Positions 13,644 through 27,125 are shown, counted from the stretch's first letter. The stretch is DNA of 64,000 nt from Pseudomonas tehranensis (GCF_014268615.1 NZ_JABWQV010000002.1:1-64000), one strand, 5' to 3'. Notes: generated by a model from the sequence alone, not told the origin. Numbers and translations are program-made.

Positions 13644-15014
13644 TTACTTACCGATGCAGAAGCTGGAGAAGATTCGACCCAGCAGGTCATCAGAGCTGAA
13701 GGCCCCGGTAATTTCCCCGAGAGATTGCTGGGCCTGACGTAAATCTTCGGCCAGTAGCTCACCGGCGCCGGCGAGGGTCAGTTGCGCGCGACCGTGCTCC
13801 AGCGCCGCGCTGGCATGGCGCAACGCCTCAAGGTGCCGACGGCGGGCGCTGAAGCTGCTTTCCGATGTCTGCTCGTAACCCATGCAGGCCTTCAAATGTT
13901 CGCGCAGCAACTCCAGTCCCATATCCGCGGATTTCGCGCTAAGGCTAATGGTGACGTGGCCATCGGCGCTGACCTCCAGGGTCACGGGTTCCCCGGACAG
14001 GTCGGCCTTGTTACGAATCAGCGTGACTTTCGAAGGGTCAGGCCGGGTTTCCAGAAACTCTGGCCACAAAGCGAAAGGATCATCCGCTTCCGGGGCCGTG
14101 GCATCGACCACCAACAACACGCGGTCAGCCTCGCCAATGGCTTTGAGCGCACGCTCCACGCCTATTTTTTCCACATGGTCGTCGGTATCGCGCAGGCCGG
14201 CCGTGTCGACCACATGCAGGGGCATGCCATCGATGTGGATATGTTCGCGAAGAATATCCCGGGTGGTGCCGGCGATCTCGGTGACAATCGCGGCCTCACG
14301 GCCTGCCAAGGCGTTGAGGAGGCTGGATTTGCCGGCATTTGGCCTTCCTGCGATCACCACCGTCATACCATCGCGCAACAGGGCGCCTTGCCCGGCTTCG
14401 CGCAGTACTGTGGATAACTCATCGCGGACTTTATCGAGCATGCTCAGCACGTGACCATCGGCGAGAAAGTCGATTTCTTCCTCAGGAAAGTCGATCGCTG
14501 CCTCGACGTAGATCCGCAGGCCGATCAGTTGCTCGGTGAGGTTATGCACACGCTGGGAAAAAGCGCCCTGCAGGGAACGCAACGCATTGCGCGCAGCCTG
14601 TGCAGAACTGGCTTCGATCAAATCAGCGATGGCTTCGGCCTGGGCCAGGTCGAGCTTGTCATTGAGGAATGCGCGTTCGCTGAACTCGCCTGGCCGTGCA
14701 AGACGACACCCCAGTTCAAGGCAACGCTTGAGCAACATGTCCAGGACGATCGGACCACCATGGCCTTGCAGTTCCAGCACATCTTCGCCGGTAAACGAGT
14801 TGGGACCGGGAAAATACAAAGCCAGGCCTTCATCGAGCACCTGCTGGTCATCACTGAAAAAAGGGCCGTAGTGAGCAAACCGCGGTTTGAGTTCTCGACC
14901 GCTGATGGCCTTGGCCGCAACGCTGGCCAAAGGTCCCGAAATACGGACGATGCCGACTCCGCCGCGACCTTGGGCAGTTGCAACGGCGGCGATGGTTTCA
15001 CGAGGTGCGCTCAT
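13644..15014 (-). CDS. mnmE: tRNA modification GTPase MnmE
   Basis: MnmE (TrmE) is the GTPase partner of MnmG in tRNA wobble-uridine modification. The ATG at 15014 gives 456 residues, the usual length, starting [19 protein letters not shown]; an upstream in-frame start at 15032 adds only six residues. Visible are the N-terminal folate-binding domain, the G domain inserted near residue 215 ([16 protein letters not shown], then [10 protein letters not shown]) and the C-terminal FCIGK with its catalytic cysteine. A DnaA box at 14409-14417 is coded with a rare TTA leucine. Confidence 0.97.
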   Translation of the reverse strand: MSAPRETIAAVATAQGRGGVGIVRISGPLASVAAKAISGRELKPRFAHYGPFFSDDQQVLDEGLALYFPGPNSFTGEDVLELQGHGGPIVLDMLLKRCLELGCRLARPGEFSERAFLNDKLDLAQAEAIADLIEASSAQAARNALRSLQGAFSQRVHNLTEQLIGLRIYVEAAIDFPEEEIDFLADGHVLSMLDKVRDELSTVLREAGQGALLRDGMTVVIAGRPNAGKSSLLNALAGREAAIVTEIAGTTRDILREHIHIDGMPLHVVDTAGLRDTDDHVEKIGVERALKAIGEADRVLLVVDATAPEADDPFALWPEFLETRPDPSKVTLIRNKADLSGEPVTLEVSADGHVTISLSAKSADMGLELLREHLKACMGYEQTSESSFSARRRHLEALRHASAALEHGRAQLTLAGAGELLAEDLRQAQQSLGEITGAFSSDDLLGRIFSSFCIGK

Positions 15015-15045
15015 AAACCGGTATCCAGACAAAAGTGGCAGATAG

Positions 15046-15072
15046 CAAAACGCCCCACTAGGGGGCGTTTTG
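15046..15072 (-). terminator. Terminator between yidC and mnmE
   Basis: The palindrome CAAAACGCCCC-ACTAG-GGGGCGTTTTG is GC-rich with a TTTTG end on either strand. It lies in the yidC-mnmE gap and could stop mRNA from the rpmH-rnpA-yidD-yidC unit. A perfect DnaA box follows at 15078-15086. Confidence 0.75.
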
Positions 15073-15093
15073 TGTGGTTATCCACAGAGCAAG

Positions 15094-16779
15094 TTACGCC
15101 TCGGCTTTTTTCGCAGCCGCTTCGATCTTACGCGTGATGTACCACTGCTGGGTAATCGACAACACGTTGTTCACAACCCAGTACAGCACCAGGCCCGCAG
15201 GGAACCACAGGAAGAAGAAGGTGAAGATGATCGGCATCATCTTCATGACCTTCGCCTGCATAGGGTCCGGAGGCGTTGGGTTCAGCTGCTGCTGAATGAA
15301 CATGGTTGCGCCCATGATGATCGGCAGGATGAAGAACGGATCCTTGATCGACAGGTCGGTAATCCACAGCATGAACGGTGCCTGACGCATCTCCACGCTT
15401 TCCAGCAGCACCCAGTACAGCGCCAGGAACACAGGCATTTGGACAAGAATCGGCAAGCAACCACCCAACGGGTTGATCTTCTCTTTCTTGTACAGCTCCA
15501 TCATGGCCTGGGACATTTTCTGCCGGTCATCGCCATGTTGTTCTTTCAGGGCGGCCAGTTTCGGTGCCACTGCGCGCATGCGAGCCATGGATTTGTAACT
15601 GGCAGCCGACAATGGGAAGAAGATCCCCTTGATCAGCATGGTCAGGAAGATGATCGACCAGCCCCAGTTACCGACGATGCTGTGGATATGTTGCAGCAGC
15701 CAGAAGATTGGCTGGGCAATAAACCACAGGAACCCGTAGTCCACGGTCAGTTCCAGACCTGGGGACAACTCTTTCAACACCGCTTGGCTTTTTGGACCGG
15801 CATACAAAATGGCGCTGGTTTCGACGGTTGCACCAGGTGCAGCGGTCAATGCCGGGCCGGTATAACCGACGATGTAGTTGCCTTTGCTGTCTTTGCGCGT
15901 CTGGACGACGTTGTTCTCGCCTTTCTGCGGGATCCAGGCGGTTACAAAATAGTGCTGCAACCAGGCAACCCAGCCACCTTGGACGGTTTCCTTGAGCTGC
16001 GCTTTGTCCATATCTTTCATGGACACTTTTTTGTAAGGCTCCGAACTTGTCCACAGGGCAGCGCCCAGGTAAGTCGCGGTACCGGTGGCGGTGCTGGAGG
16101 AAGGATCATCGCTGGCGTCACGCTTGAGCTGCGCGAACATCGCACCAGACCAAGGCTGTGCGCTCTGGTTGTCGATCAGGTAGGAAACGGTCACGTCATA
16201 CAGGCCACGTTTCAAAGTGAAACGCTTGATGTAATTGACGCCGTCCTTGCTGAACTTCAGGTCCACGATCAATTGGTCCTGACCGTCAGCCAGTTGATAA
16301 GTCTTCTTCTCGGAGGAGTAAACCGGGCGGCCGGCCGGGTTTGCATCCGGGCCGTTGGTGCCGATCAGACCACTTTGGGCCAGATAGGTCCGCTCATTGC
16401 CATTATCGAACAGCTGGAATGGAATTTCCGGGTGGTCCTGGCGGCGCGGATACAACGGCAGCTTCAACTGAGCAACGTCACCACCTTGTGGATCTATTGC
16501 CAGCTCAAGCACGTCCGTCTTGATCTGGATCAGATCCTTGCTTGCAGCCACAGGGGCTTCGGCAGGAGCAGTGGTATCGTTTGCCGCGCGCGGGATGTCG
16601 TCATTGCTGGCGGTATTATTGCCAGTGGTGGTGTCCGGCAAGCTCGGTGCGGTGGTATTGCTGGCTGCAACATTCTGAGTCGGCAGGGCAGCCTGGCCAT
16701 AGTCCTGGTTCCATTTAAGAACCATTACGTAGGACACGATTGCCAGGGCGACGATCAGGATCGTGCGTTTGATATCCAT
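15094..16779 (-). CDS. yidC: Membrane protein insertase YidC
   Basis: YidC inserts and folds inner-membrane proteins, alone or with SecYEG. The 561-residue protein has an N-terminal membrane anchor, a large periplasmic beta domain (about 55-340) preceded by a Thr/Ala/Pro-rich linker, and the conserved C-terminal five-helix core (WGWSIIFLTMLIKGIFFPL onward) ending in a lysine-rich tail. It lies two bases after yidD in the classic rpmH-rnpA-yidD-yidC order. Confidence 0.98.
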   Translation of the reverse strand: MDIKRTILIVALAIVSYVMVLKWNQDYGQAALPTQNVAASNTTAPSLPDTTTGNNTASNDDIPRAANDTTAPAEAPVAASKDLIQIKTDVLELAIDPQGGDVAQLKLPLYPRRQDHPEIPFQLFDNGNERTYLAQSGLIGTNGPDANPAGRPVYSSEKKTYQLADGQDQLIVDLKFSKDGVNYIKRFTLKRGLYDVTVSYLIDNQSAQPWSGAMFAQLKRDASDDPSSSTATGTATYLGAALWTSSEPYKKVSMKDMDKAQLKETVQGGWVAWLQHYFVTAWIPQKGENNVVQTRKDSKGNYIVGYTGPALTAAPGATVETSAILYAGPKSQAVLKELSPGLELTVDYGFLWFIAQPIFWLLQHIHSIVGNWGWSIIFLTMLIKGIFFPLSAASYKSMARMRAVAPKLAALKEQHGDDRQKMSQAMMELYKKEKINPLGGCLPILVQMPVFLALYWVLLESVEMRQAPFMLWITDLSIKDPFFILPIIMGATMFIQQQLNPTPPDPMQAKVMKMMPIIFTFFFLWFPAGLVLYWVVNNVLSITQQWYITRKIEAAAKKAEA

Positions 16780-16781
16780 GA

Positions 16782-17027
16782 TTACTCGGCCATCGAAGAA
16801 GAACGGGAGGTAGGGATAGGCGGAACCGGGTCATAACCGCCGGGATTCCACGGATGACAGCGACCTAAACGACGAAAGGTCAGCCAGCCACCGCGCAGAA
16901 GGCCATGATTTTCTATGGCTTCATACGCGTAGCAAGAACAACTGGGGTAGAAACGACAGTGACTGGCCATCAGGGGACTAATGGCGTAGCGATAAAACTG
17001 GATCGGAACGAGTGCCAGTTTACGCAT
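16782..17027 (-). CDS. yidD: Membrane protein insertion efficiency factor YidD
   Basis: YidD is a small membrane-associated protein that assists YidC-dependent insertion. The 81-residue product contains the family core [19 protein letters not shown]. It overlaps rnpA by eight bases and abuts yidC, so translation is probably coupled. Confidence 0.94.
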   Translation of the reverse strand: MRKLALVPIQFYRYAISPLMASHCRFYPSCSCYAYEAIENHGLLRGGWLTFRRLGRCHPWNPGGYDPVPPIPTSRSSSMAE

Positions 17028-17424
17028 CGGGACTGTCTACCCCTACAGTTTCGGTGTTGACTGCTGGCGGTGCAGGCTTGTTACGAGCCAAGCGCTTCCA
17101 GAGTTTGCCGAAATGCTGAATCAATTCGGGGTTTTCTACGTCACCCAAACCTTTGCGCGCGACGATAACAATGTCCCAACCGACCAGTGAATCCTGGTTC
17201 AGGCGAAACGATTCGCGCATCAGACGTTTGAGGCGATTGCGCTGAACGGAGAGCTTGACGCTCTTTTTCCCGATAACCAGCCCTAGTCGGGGGTGATCGA
17301 GATCGTTGCTGCGCGCAAGGAGCAGGAGATTTTTCCCCGGAACCTTGCCGGTAGGGGAGTCAAAGACTGCCTTGAAATGCCGGGGTGTAAGCAGACGCTT
17401 TTCCCGACTGAAGTCCTGACTCAC
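17020..17424 (-). CDS. rnpA: Ribonuclease P protein component
   Basis: RnpA is the protein cofactor of RNase P, which matures tRNA 5' ends. The signature [13 protein letters not shown] is present. The GTG at 17424 gives 134 residues beginning [13 protein letters not shown] after the initiator, matching related Pseudomonas proteins. The frame stays open upstream to 17520 but that part overlaps rpmH in another frame. GGAG directly abuts the GTG, so the ribosome site spacing is unusual and translation may depend on rpmH. Confidence 0.88.
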   Translation of the reverse strand: MSQDFSREKRLLTPRHFKAVFDSPTGKVPGKNLLLLARSNDLDHPRLGLVIGKKSVKLSVQRNRLKRLMRESFRLNQDSLVGWDIVIVARKGLGDVENPELIQHFGKLWKRLARNKPAPPAVNTETVGVDSPDA

Positions 17425-17440
17425 CTCCAGTGCCGGATTA

Positions 17441-17575
17441 TCAAACTGCCAGACGCGCACGACCTTTGGCGCGGCGACGCGACAGGACGGCACGACCGTT
17501 CTTGGTAGCCATGCGAGCACGGAAACCGTGGGTACGAGCGCGTTTGATAGTGCTTGGTTGGAAAGTACGTTTCAT
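17441..17575 (-). CDS. rpmH: 50S ribosomal protein L34
   Basis: This 44-residue basic protein reads [18 protein letters not shown] at the start and ends [10 protein letters not shown], the conserved L34 sequence. It lies 16 bases upstream of the rnpA start and is the first gene of the leftward unit next to the origin. Its promoter must lie in the adjacent part of the rpmH-dnaA gap. Confidence 0.97.
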   Translation of the reverse strand: MKRTFQPSTIKRARTHGFRARMATKNGRAVLSRRRAKGRARLAV

Positions 17576-18144
17576 GTCGTGTTACCTGGGTTCGTCCACA
17601 ACGGGCCGGAATGGCCCCCGTTTTAAGAGACCGGGGATTCTAGAGAAAGCAAGCCTCTAGGTCAATTTCCAACCAGCGTTTACTTGAAATAGATGTCCCG
17701 CCTGGATAGCGGCTTCATCTCAGACCTCCAGATATAGAAATAAAAAGAAGGGGATTATTTAAAGCTTTTCTGTAAAGCTTATAAAAGCAAGGCTGGCATG
17801 TGTCTGTGGATAACCGTGCAGAGCCCTTGTATTACGCCATGTACAGAGAATGACAACTACAGGGGAAAACGGTGTTCAGCCTGTGCTGCGCTGTCGGATA
17901 AGCTGTGTGTGGAATGGCCAGTTATCCACAGGACGGTTATCCACCGAGTTCAACCCCCACTTGTGCAACGACCTTAGGGGAGGTTATCCACAGACCTTAT
18001 CCACCGACCGCCTGTCGTCTTGCTCTAGGTTAAGGCATTGATAAATCATGGTGGATGAGCAACCTGCATGTGGATAAGTGGACGTCCGCTCGCTACAATG
18101 GCCGCTTGTTTTTGCCTCACCGGCTTTCAACTTAGGGGATATCC
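17576..18144. other. oriC: Chromosomal replication origin oriC (rpmH-dnaA gap)
   Basis: Pseudomonas oriC is known to lie between rpmH and dnaA. Here an AT-rich block (about 17730-17790) is followed by perfect DnaA boxes at 17805-17813 (minus), 17922-17930, 17984-17992 (plus) and 18069-18077 (minus). TTATCCACC variants occur at 17937-17945 and 17997-18005, each 13-15 bases after a perfect box. ATGTACAGAGA at 17839-17849 is shared with the mnmG-mnmE gap. The gap must also hold the rpmH and dnaA promoters. DnaA boxes near 18069 suggest dnaA autoregulation. Confidence 0.92.
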
Positions 18145-19665
18145 GTGTCAGTGGAACTTTGGCAGCAGTGCGTGGAGCTTTTGCGCGATGAGCTGCCTGC
18201 CCAACAATTCAACACTTGGATCCGTCCGCTACAGGTCGAAGCCGAAGGCGACGAGTTGCGCGTCTACGCACCGAACCGTTTCGTTCTTGACTGGGTCAAC
18301 GAAAAGTACCTGGGGCGGGTCCTTGAGCTGCTTGATGAGCATGGCAATGGCATGGCGCCTGCGCTGTCCTTATTAATAGGCAGCAAACGCAGCTCGACTC
18401 CGCGCGCGGCCCCCAACGCCCCGTTAGCCGCAGCGGCCTCCCAGGCCCAGGCTGTCGCGGCGCCGGTTAACCATGCCGCACCGGCCCCCACGCCGGCACC
18501 GAGCAAGCGTAATGCACAAAAAGTGGCCGAAGTCAGCGAGGAGCCCTCACGGGACAGCTTCGACCCAATGGCCGGCGCCAGCTCCCAACAAGCTCCGGTG
18601 CGCGCTGAACAACGCACCGTCCAGGTCGAAGGCGCGCTCAAGCACACCAGTTACCTGAACCGCACCTTCACCTTCGAGAACTTTGTTGAAGGCAAGTCCA
18701 ACCAACTGGCGCGAGCGGCAGCCTGGCAGGTCGCCGACAACCCCAAGCATGGCTACAACCCGCTCTTCCTTTATGGTGGCGTAGGCTTGGGTAAAACCCA
18801 CTTGATGCACGCGGTGGGTAACCACTTATTAAAGAAGAACCCGAATGCCAAGGTCGTGTACCTGCATTCCGAGCGTTTCGTGGCCGACATGGTCAAGGCG
18901 CTGCAACTGAACGCGATCAACGAGTTCAAGCGTTTCTACCGTTCGGTGGATGCTTTGCTGATCGACGACATTCAGTTCTTCGCCCGCAAGGAACGCTCCC
19001 AGGAAGAGTTCTTCCATACCTTCAATGCGTTGCTTGAAGGCGGGCAGCAGGTCATTCTTACCAGTGACCGCTACCCGAAAGAAATTGAAGGTCTTGAAGA
19101 ACGTCTCAAGTCGCGTTTTGGCTGGGGCCTGACGGTTGCCGTCGAGCCGCCGGAGCTGGAAACCCGGGTGGCGATCCTGATGAAGAAGGCTGATCAGGCC
19201 AAGGTCGAACTGCCTCACGACGCCGCATTCTTCATTGCCCAGCGTATCCGCTCGAACGTCCGTGAGCTCGAAGGTGCCCTCAAGCGGGTCATCGCTCATT
19301 CGCACTTCATGGGCCGCGACATCACCATCGAGTTGATTCGCGAGTCCTTGAAGGATTTGTTAGCGCTCCAGGACAAGCTGGTTTCTGTGGATAACATTCA
19401 GCGCACTGTCGCTGAATACTACAAAATCAAGATATCCGACCTGCTTTCCAAACGCCGTTCGCGTTCGGTGGCTCGCCCGCGTCAGGTGGCGATGGCCTTG
19501 TCCAAGGAGCTGACCAACCACAGTCTTCCGGAAATCGGCGACGTGTTTGGCGGACGCGACCACACCACGGTGTTGCACGCCTGTCGTAAGATCAACGAAC
19601 TTAAGGAATCCGACGCGGACATCCGCGAGGACTACAAGAACCTGCTGCGAACACTGACCACTTGA
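18145..19665 (+). CDS. dnaA: Chromosomal replication initiator DnaA
   Basis: DnaA binds DnaA boxes at oriC, melts the AT-rich side and loads the helicase. The 506-residue protein starts at GTG with AGGGGA six bases upstream. Domain I is about 1-85, followed by an Ala/Pro-rich linker (about 90-155), the AAA+ domain with GGVGLGKTH (Walker A) and LLIDDIQFF (Walker B), and the C-terminal DNA-binding domain with VARPRQVAM and [12 protein letters not shown] DnaA box lies inside the gene at 19386-19394. Confidence 0.99.
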   Translation: MSVELWQQCVELLRDELPAQQFNTWIRPLQVEAEGDELRVYAPNRFVLDWVNEKYLGRVLELLDEHGNGMAPALSLLIGSKRSSTPRAAPNAPLAAAASQAQAVAAPVNHAAPAPTPAPSKRNAQKVAEVSEEPSRDSFDPMAGASSQQAPVRAEQRTVQVEGALKHTSYLNRTFTFENFVEGKSNQLARAAAWQVADNPKHGYNPLFLYGGVGLGKTHLMHAVGNHLLKKNPNAKVVYLHSERFVADMVKALQLNAINEFKRFYRSVDALLIDDIQFFARKERSQEEFFHTFNALLEGGQQVILTSDRYPKEIEGLEERLKSRFGWGLTVAVEPPELETRVAILMKKADQAKVELPHDAAFFIAQRIRSNVRELEGALKRVIAHSHFMGRDITIELIRESLKDLLALQDKLVSVDNIQRTVAEYYKIKISDLLSKRRSRSVARPRQVAMALSKELTNHSLPEIGDVFGGRDHTTVLHACRKINELKESDADIREDYKNLLRTLTT

Positions 19666-19704
19666 TGACCACCAGCGCAGCTTATTAAGGCAAGGGACTA
19701 GACC

Positions 19705-20808
19705 ATGCATTTCACCATTCAACGCGAAGCCCTGTTGAAACCCCTGCAACTGGTCGCAGGCGTCGTCGAACGCCGCCAGACCTTGCCGGTACTTTCCAAC
19801 GTGCTGCTGGTTGTCGAAGGCCAGCAATTGTCGCTGACCGGTACCGACCTGGAAGTCGAGCTGGTCGGTCGTGTACAGCTTGAAGAACCGGCCGATCCGG
19901 GTTCCATCACCGTGCCGGCGCGCAAGCTGATGGATATCTGCAAAAGCCTGCCCAACGATGCGCTGATCGACATCAAGGTCGATGAGCAGAAGCTCGTGGT
20001 CAAGGCCGGTCGCAGCCGTTTCACCTTGTCGACGCTGCCGGCCAACGACTTCCCGACTGTGGAAGAAGGCCCTGGCTCGCTGACTTGCAGCCTCGAGCAA
20101 AGCAAATTGCGCCGTTTGATCGAACGCACCAGCTTCGCCATGGCGCAGCAGGACGTGCGTTACTACCTCAACGGCATGCTCCTGGAAGTGTCCGCCGGTA
20201 TCATCCGTGCCGTCGCCACCGACGGTCACCGTTTGGCCATGTGCTCGATGCAGGCCGATATCGGTCAGCCAGACCGCCACCAAGTCATCGTCCCGCGCAA
20301 AGGTATCCTGGAATTGGCGCGCCTGCTGACCGAGCCGGACGGCAATGTCAGCATCGTATTGGGCCAGCACCATATCCGCGCCACAACGGGTGAGTTCACC
20401 TTCACCTCGAAGCTGGTCGATGGCAAGTTCCCTGACTACGAGCGTGTGCTGCCAAAAGGCGGCGACAAGCTGGTCCTGGGTGACCGCCAGGCGCTGCGCG
20501 AGGCGTTCAGCCGTACCGCGATCCTGTCCAACGAGAAGTACCGCGGCATTCGTCTGCAACTGGCCAACGGTCAGCTGAAAATCCAGGCGAACAACCCTGA
20601 GCAGGAAGAAGCGGAAGAAGAAGTAGGCGTTGAATACAACGGCGGCTCTCTGGAAATCGGCTTCAACGTCAGCTACCTGCTCGACGTACTGGGCGTGATG
20701 ACCACTGAGCAAGTGCGTCTGATCCTGTCGGACTCCAACAGCAGTGCGCTGGTGCAGGAGTCCGATAACGACGACTCGGCCTACGTTGTCATGCCGATGC
20801 GTCTGTAA
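19705..20808 (+). CDS. dnaN: DNA polymerase III beta sliding clamp
   Basis: DnaN forms the dimeric ring that holds polymerase III and other factors on DNA. The 367-residue length and three repeated clamp folds are normal; the C terminus SAYVVMPMRL is the conserved end. It lies 39 bases after dnaA and 20 bases before recF, in the standard dnaA-dnaN-recF-gyrB cluster. Confidence 0.99.
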   Translation: MHFTIQREALLKPLQLVAGVVERRQTLPVLSNVLLVVEGQQLSLTGTDLEVELVGRVQLEEPADPGSITVPARKLMDICKSLPNDALIDIKVDEQKLVVKAGRSRFTLSTLPANDFPTVEEGPGSLTCSLEQSKLRRLIERTSFAMAQQDVRYYLNGMLLEVSAGIIRAVATDGHRLAMCSMQADIGQPDRHQVIVPRKGILELARLLTEPDGNVSIVLGQHHIRATTGEFTFTSKLVDGKFPDYERVLPKGGDKLVLGDRQALREAFSRTAILSNEKYRGIRLQLANGQLKIQANNPEQEEAEEEVGVEYNGGSLEIGFNVSYLLDVLGVMTTEQVRLILSDSNSSALVQESDNDDSAYVVMPMRL

Positions 20809-20828
20809 TCATGCCCAGCAGAAGCTAG

Positions 20829-24355
<3,527 letters not shown>

Positions 24356-24376
24356 TCCGGCCACCCTGCCCCAACG

Positions 24377-24411
24377 AAAAAGGCCAACGCATATGCGTTG
24401 GCCTTTTTTTT
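24377..24411 (+). terminator. Terminator after gyrB
   Basis: AAAAAGGCCAACGC-ATAT-GCGTTGGCCTTTTTTTT is a perfect stem with an eight-T run on the plus strand and an A run on the other side. It ends the dnaA-gyrB cluster and can also serve the leftward response-regulator gene. Confidence 0.93.
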
Positions 24412-24423
24412 CGCTCGAGGGTC

Positions 24424-25158
24424 CTAACTCGCCACCGAAGCCTCACTCCCCGCCGCCACACTCTCCAACCGATACCCATACCCATAAATCGTCAGCAACT
24501 GCCAACCCCGATCCGCCGTCAGCCCAAGCTTGTTGCGCAGGCGGTAGATGTGGGTGTCGAGGGGGCGGGACGAGGTCATTTCCTCGTGGGTCCAGAAGCG
24601 TTCGTAGAAATACTCCCGAGACAGTGGGCGGCCCAGGTTGGCGAACAGGCAGCGGGCCAGACGGTACTCTCGTTCGGTGAGGCTGATGGGTATGCCGGCG
24701 CGGGTGACGGTGAGTTCGGCGTCGTCGAATTCCAGGTCGTTGAATACCAGCACGTCGCTGGCTGGAGCGCGCTGCAGGTTATGGCGCCGCAACACGGCGG
24801 TGACCCGGGCCTTGAGTTCGTTGGGCCTGAAGGGTTTGCTCACGTAGTCGTCGGCTCCGGCATTGAGGGCCTGGACCACATCGTGCTCGCCGTCGCGGCT
24901 GGTGAGCATGATGGCGGCCGGCGGCGAGTCCATGTGCTCGCGCGTCCAGCGCAGCAGCGACAACCCGCTGATGTCGGGCAATTGCCAGTCGAGGATCAAC
25001 AGGTCGAAGGTTTCCCGGCGCAGTTGCCGCAACAGGTCTTCGCCGCGCTCAAAACTGTGCAAGGTCCAGGCTTGCTCGCCCCTGCCGGGGATCTGCTGCA
25101 GTGTCTGTTCCACCCGGCGCAGCTCGGCCGGTTCGTCATCCAGTATGGCGACACGCAT
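24424..25158 (-). CDS. OmpR-family response regulator
   Basis: This is a two-domain transcriptional regulator. The ATG at 25158 gives 244 residues and has AAGGA about ten bases upstream; the open frame continues 61 codons upstream without features of the family. The receiver domain shows the acidic pair D7-D8, the phospho-acceptor D57 (LLILDWQLPD) and the conserved K in VSKPF. A winged-helix domain ends in the LTIYGYGYRLE beta hairpin. It is transcribed divergently from a histidine kinase starting at 25440, its likely partner. The signal and target genes are not evident. Confidence 0.93.
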   Translation of the reverse strand: MRVAILDDEPAELRRVEQTLQQIPGRGEQAWTLHSFERGEDLLRQLRRETFDLLILDWQLPDISGLSLLRWTREHMDSPPAAIMLTSRDGEHDVVQALNAGADDYVSKPFRPNELKARVTAVLRRHNLQRAPASDVLVFNDLEFDDAELTVTRAGIPISLTEREYRLARCLFANLGRPLSREYFYERFWTHEEMTSSRPLDTHIYRLRNKLGLTADRGWQLLTIYGYGYRLESVAAGSEASVAS

Positions 25159-25439
25159 GGGATGCGATTCCTTGATCTCGAGAGTAACGGACATCACCAG
25201 GGTGGCCATGCAATCTGAACAAATATTCCACTCGCCCGATGTAGCTTCGACGAACCGATAAGTTGTCGGGTTGCAGGTCCCCTGTCGCTGGCAGTGACAA
25301 TACCGGCTCATGACGCGCAGGGAAAGGTAGCAGCGCGCCACCTATCGAGTCCGCTATAGTCTTTGGTCTTCAGCCTGCTGGTGCGACACGCGACCCCCAT
25401 GAAAAAAATCCCCCGTTCCTATGTTCTGTCAGGGTGCTT

Positions 25440-26957
25440 ATGAGCAACCAGCGTCGTCGTGAAAGCCGTGAACCGACCCAAGTCCAACGCATGTTTCGCC
25501 AATTGGTACGGGAATGGTTGTGGATAAGTCTTCTTCTGTTACCGCTCACCGCGTTGTTGTCGTTCAGTACCCAACCAACTCGCCACGGCCCAGGGGCGGC
25601 GTTGTTGTCGGTGTTTGTGGTCGCCGTCGTGCTGGGGTTGCTATTGCTGCGCCCTCGCCTGGCGCTATGGACGACAGTGGGGGGCATGAGTGTGGCCCTG
25701 CTGATCAGTGTTGTACTCGCAGCTGAAGGTTGGTGGTGGTCGCCCATGGCGAGCGTGCTGGGCATCGTGTTTGGTTATCTGATCTGGAATTGGCGACGCC
25801 TGAGCGTGGTGCTGGCCTACTTTGGCTGGGAGCTGGCGCGCCTGGATGCGGAACCCAAGGTGTTCCCCGAACGGCGTCGTGCCCCCTACACGGGCAGCGA
25901 CCGCTTGCAGGGCCAGATCATGGCTCTGGAACAAGCCATGGGGCGAACTCGGGACACCCGCCGTTTTATTGCCGATGGCCTCGAATACCTGCCCGTGGCC
26001 ACAATGATCAGCGATCCCCAAGGCAGAATATTGCTCGGTAACCGCAAAGCTCGTGATCTCTTCGGCCATGGCTTGGCGGGGGGTGATGTATTGGAACATC
26101 TCGCACAGCTAGGTTACCCAGGATTGGAACGTGGGCAGCCTCACCGGTTATCCACATTGCCACTGGTGGAGTTTCGCGACAGCCGGGAGCGCAGCCTGCG
26201 TCTGGAACGCGCACCGCTCTTGCCTGTTGATGGAGAGGCGCCGATTGGCTGGTTACTGAGCCTCATCGACCTGAGTGCAGAACGCGAAGCCGAGGAGCAG
26301 CGCAGCGTCATGTTGCGTTTTTTATCCCATGATTTGCGCGCGCCCCACTCAGCGATCCTGGCGCTGCTGGATGTGCAGCGGCATCAGACGGGGGCGAATA
26401 ATCCGCTCTTCGATCAGATCGAGCGCCAGGTGCGTCGCGCCCTGGAATTGACCGACGGCTTCGTGCAACTGGCCAAGGCCGAATCCGAGGCTTACCAATT
26501 CCAGCCGACGCTGTTCGCCATGTTGGTGCTGGATGTACTTGACCAAGCGCTGCCGATTGCCCAGGTAAAACGCATCCAGTTGATTCATGAAATAGAGGAT
26601 GAAGAGGCGATGGTGAGGGCGGATCAACCGTTGCTGACCCGTGCCCTGTTCAATCTGCTGGAAAATGCCATCAAGTACAGCACGCCCGACGCCTGCATTT
26701 CGCTGCAGGTTCATTGCACGTCGGGGTGGTTGATCTGCAACGTCGCCGACCAAGGCAAGGGCATCAGTGCCGAAGAACTGCCGGATCTGTTCAGTCAGTA
26801 TCGTCGGTTTTCGTCGGCCCAAGGGGTCGATGGCATTGGCTTGGGGTTATCGATGGTCAAGGCCGTGGTTGACCATCACGAGGGGAAAATCGAATGCCAT
26901 AGCGTGGTAGGTAAAGGTACAACGTTCAGCCTGCGATTTCCGTTGTTGGCAGAGTAA
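25440..26957 (+). CDS. Membrane sensor histidine kinase
   Basis: The 505-residue protein has four closely packed hydrophobic segments within the first ~125 residues, a PAS-like domain (about 175-285), HisKA with H297 (FLSHDLRAP) and a HATPase domain with the N box LFNLLENAIKYS and a glycine-rich end (GIGLGLSMVKAVV). The start is ATG 25440 with AGGG upstream; a GTG two codons earlier is possible. It is probably the partner of the divergent regulator. The N terminus resembles CHASE2-type kinases without the CHASE2 domain (see findings). Two DnaA boxes lie inside (25519-25527, 26148-26156). Confidence 0.9.
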   Translation: MSNQRRRESREPTQVQRMFRQLVREWLWISLLLLPLTALLSFSTQPTRHGPGAALLSVFVVAVVLGLLLLRPRLALWTTVGGMSVALLISVVLAAEGWWWSPMASVLGIVFGYLIWNWRRLSVVLAYFGWELARLDAEPKVFPERRRAPYTGSDRLQGQIMALEQAMGRTRDTRRFIADGLEYLPVATMISDPQGRILLGNRKARDLFGHGLAGGDVLEHLAQLGYPGLERGQPHRLSTLPLVEFRDSRERSLRLERAPLLPVDGEAPIGWLLSLIDLSAEREAEEQRSVMLRFLSHDLRAPHSAILALLDVQRHQTGANNPLFDQIERQVRRALELTDGFVQLAKAESEAYQFQPTLFAMLVLDVLDQALPIAQVKRIQLIHEIEDEEAMVRADQPLLTRALFNLLENAIKYSTPDACISLQVHCTSGWLICNVADQGKGISAEELPDLFSQYRRFSSAQGVDGIGLGLSMVKAVVDHHEGKIECHSVVGKGTTFSLRFPLLAE

Positions 26958-26998
26958 AAGATCGTCCGAACGCGGCCCGAGCCTTGGGACGATCTTTT
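26957..26998 (+). terminator. Terminator after the histidine kinase gene
   Basis: AAAGATCGTCC and GGACGATCTTTT pair around a 19-base loop directly behind the kinase stop codon, ending in a short T run on the plus strand. Confidence 0.75.
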
Positions 26999-27125
26999 GC
27001 TGCTATAAAAACTTATGCACCTGAAGGCGGGTTTTATGTGTTTATGAAATATGTATTAAAAACAAAGACATAAAACACAAAAGTAACGGATTACGAAAAA
27101 ACGGTACACAGGTTATCCACAGATA
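26999..27125. other. AT-rich spacer with DnaA box
   Basis: Between the convergent kinase and plsC genes lies a strikingly AT-rich stretch. It contains an inverted repeat GTTTTATG (27031-27038) / CATAAAAC (27069-27076) and a perfect GTTATCCACAG DnaA box at 27113-27121. No gene is visible. Its make-up resembles the AT-rich plus DnaA-box arrangement of the two origin regions on a smaller scale. Confidence 0.5.

Noticed and set aside
13499-13762. 87-codon frame overlapping the mnmE 3' end and the origin-like gap
   Set aside because: It lies out of frame across the mnmE end and non-coding DNA, with no supporting motif.
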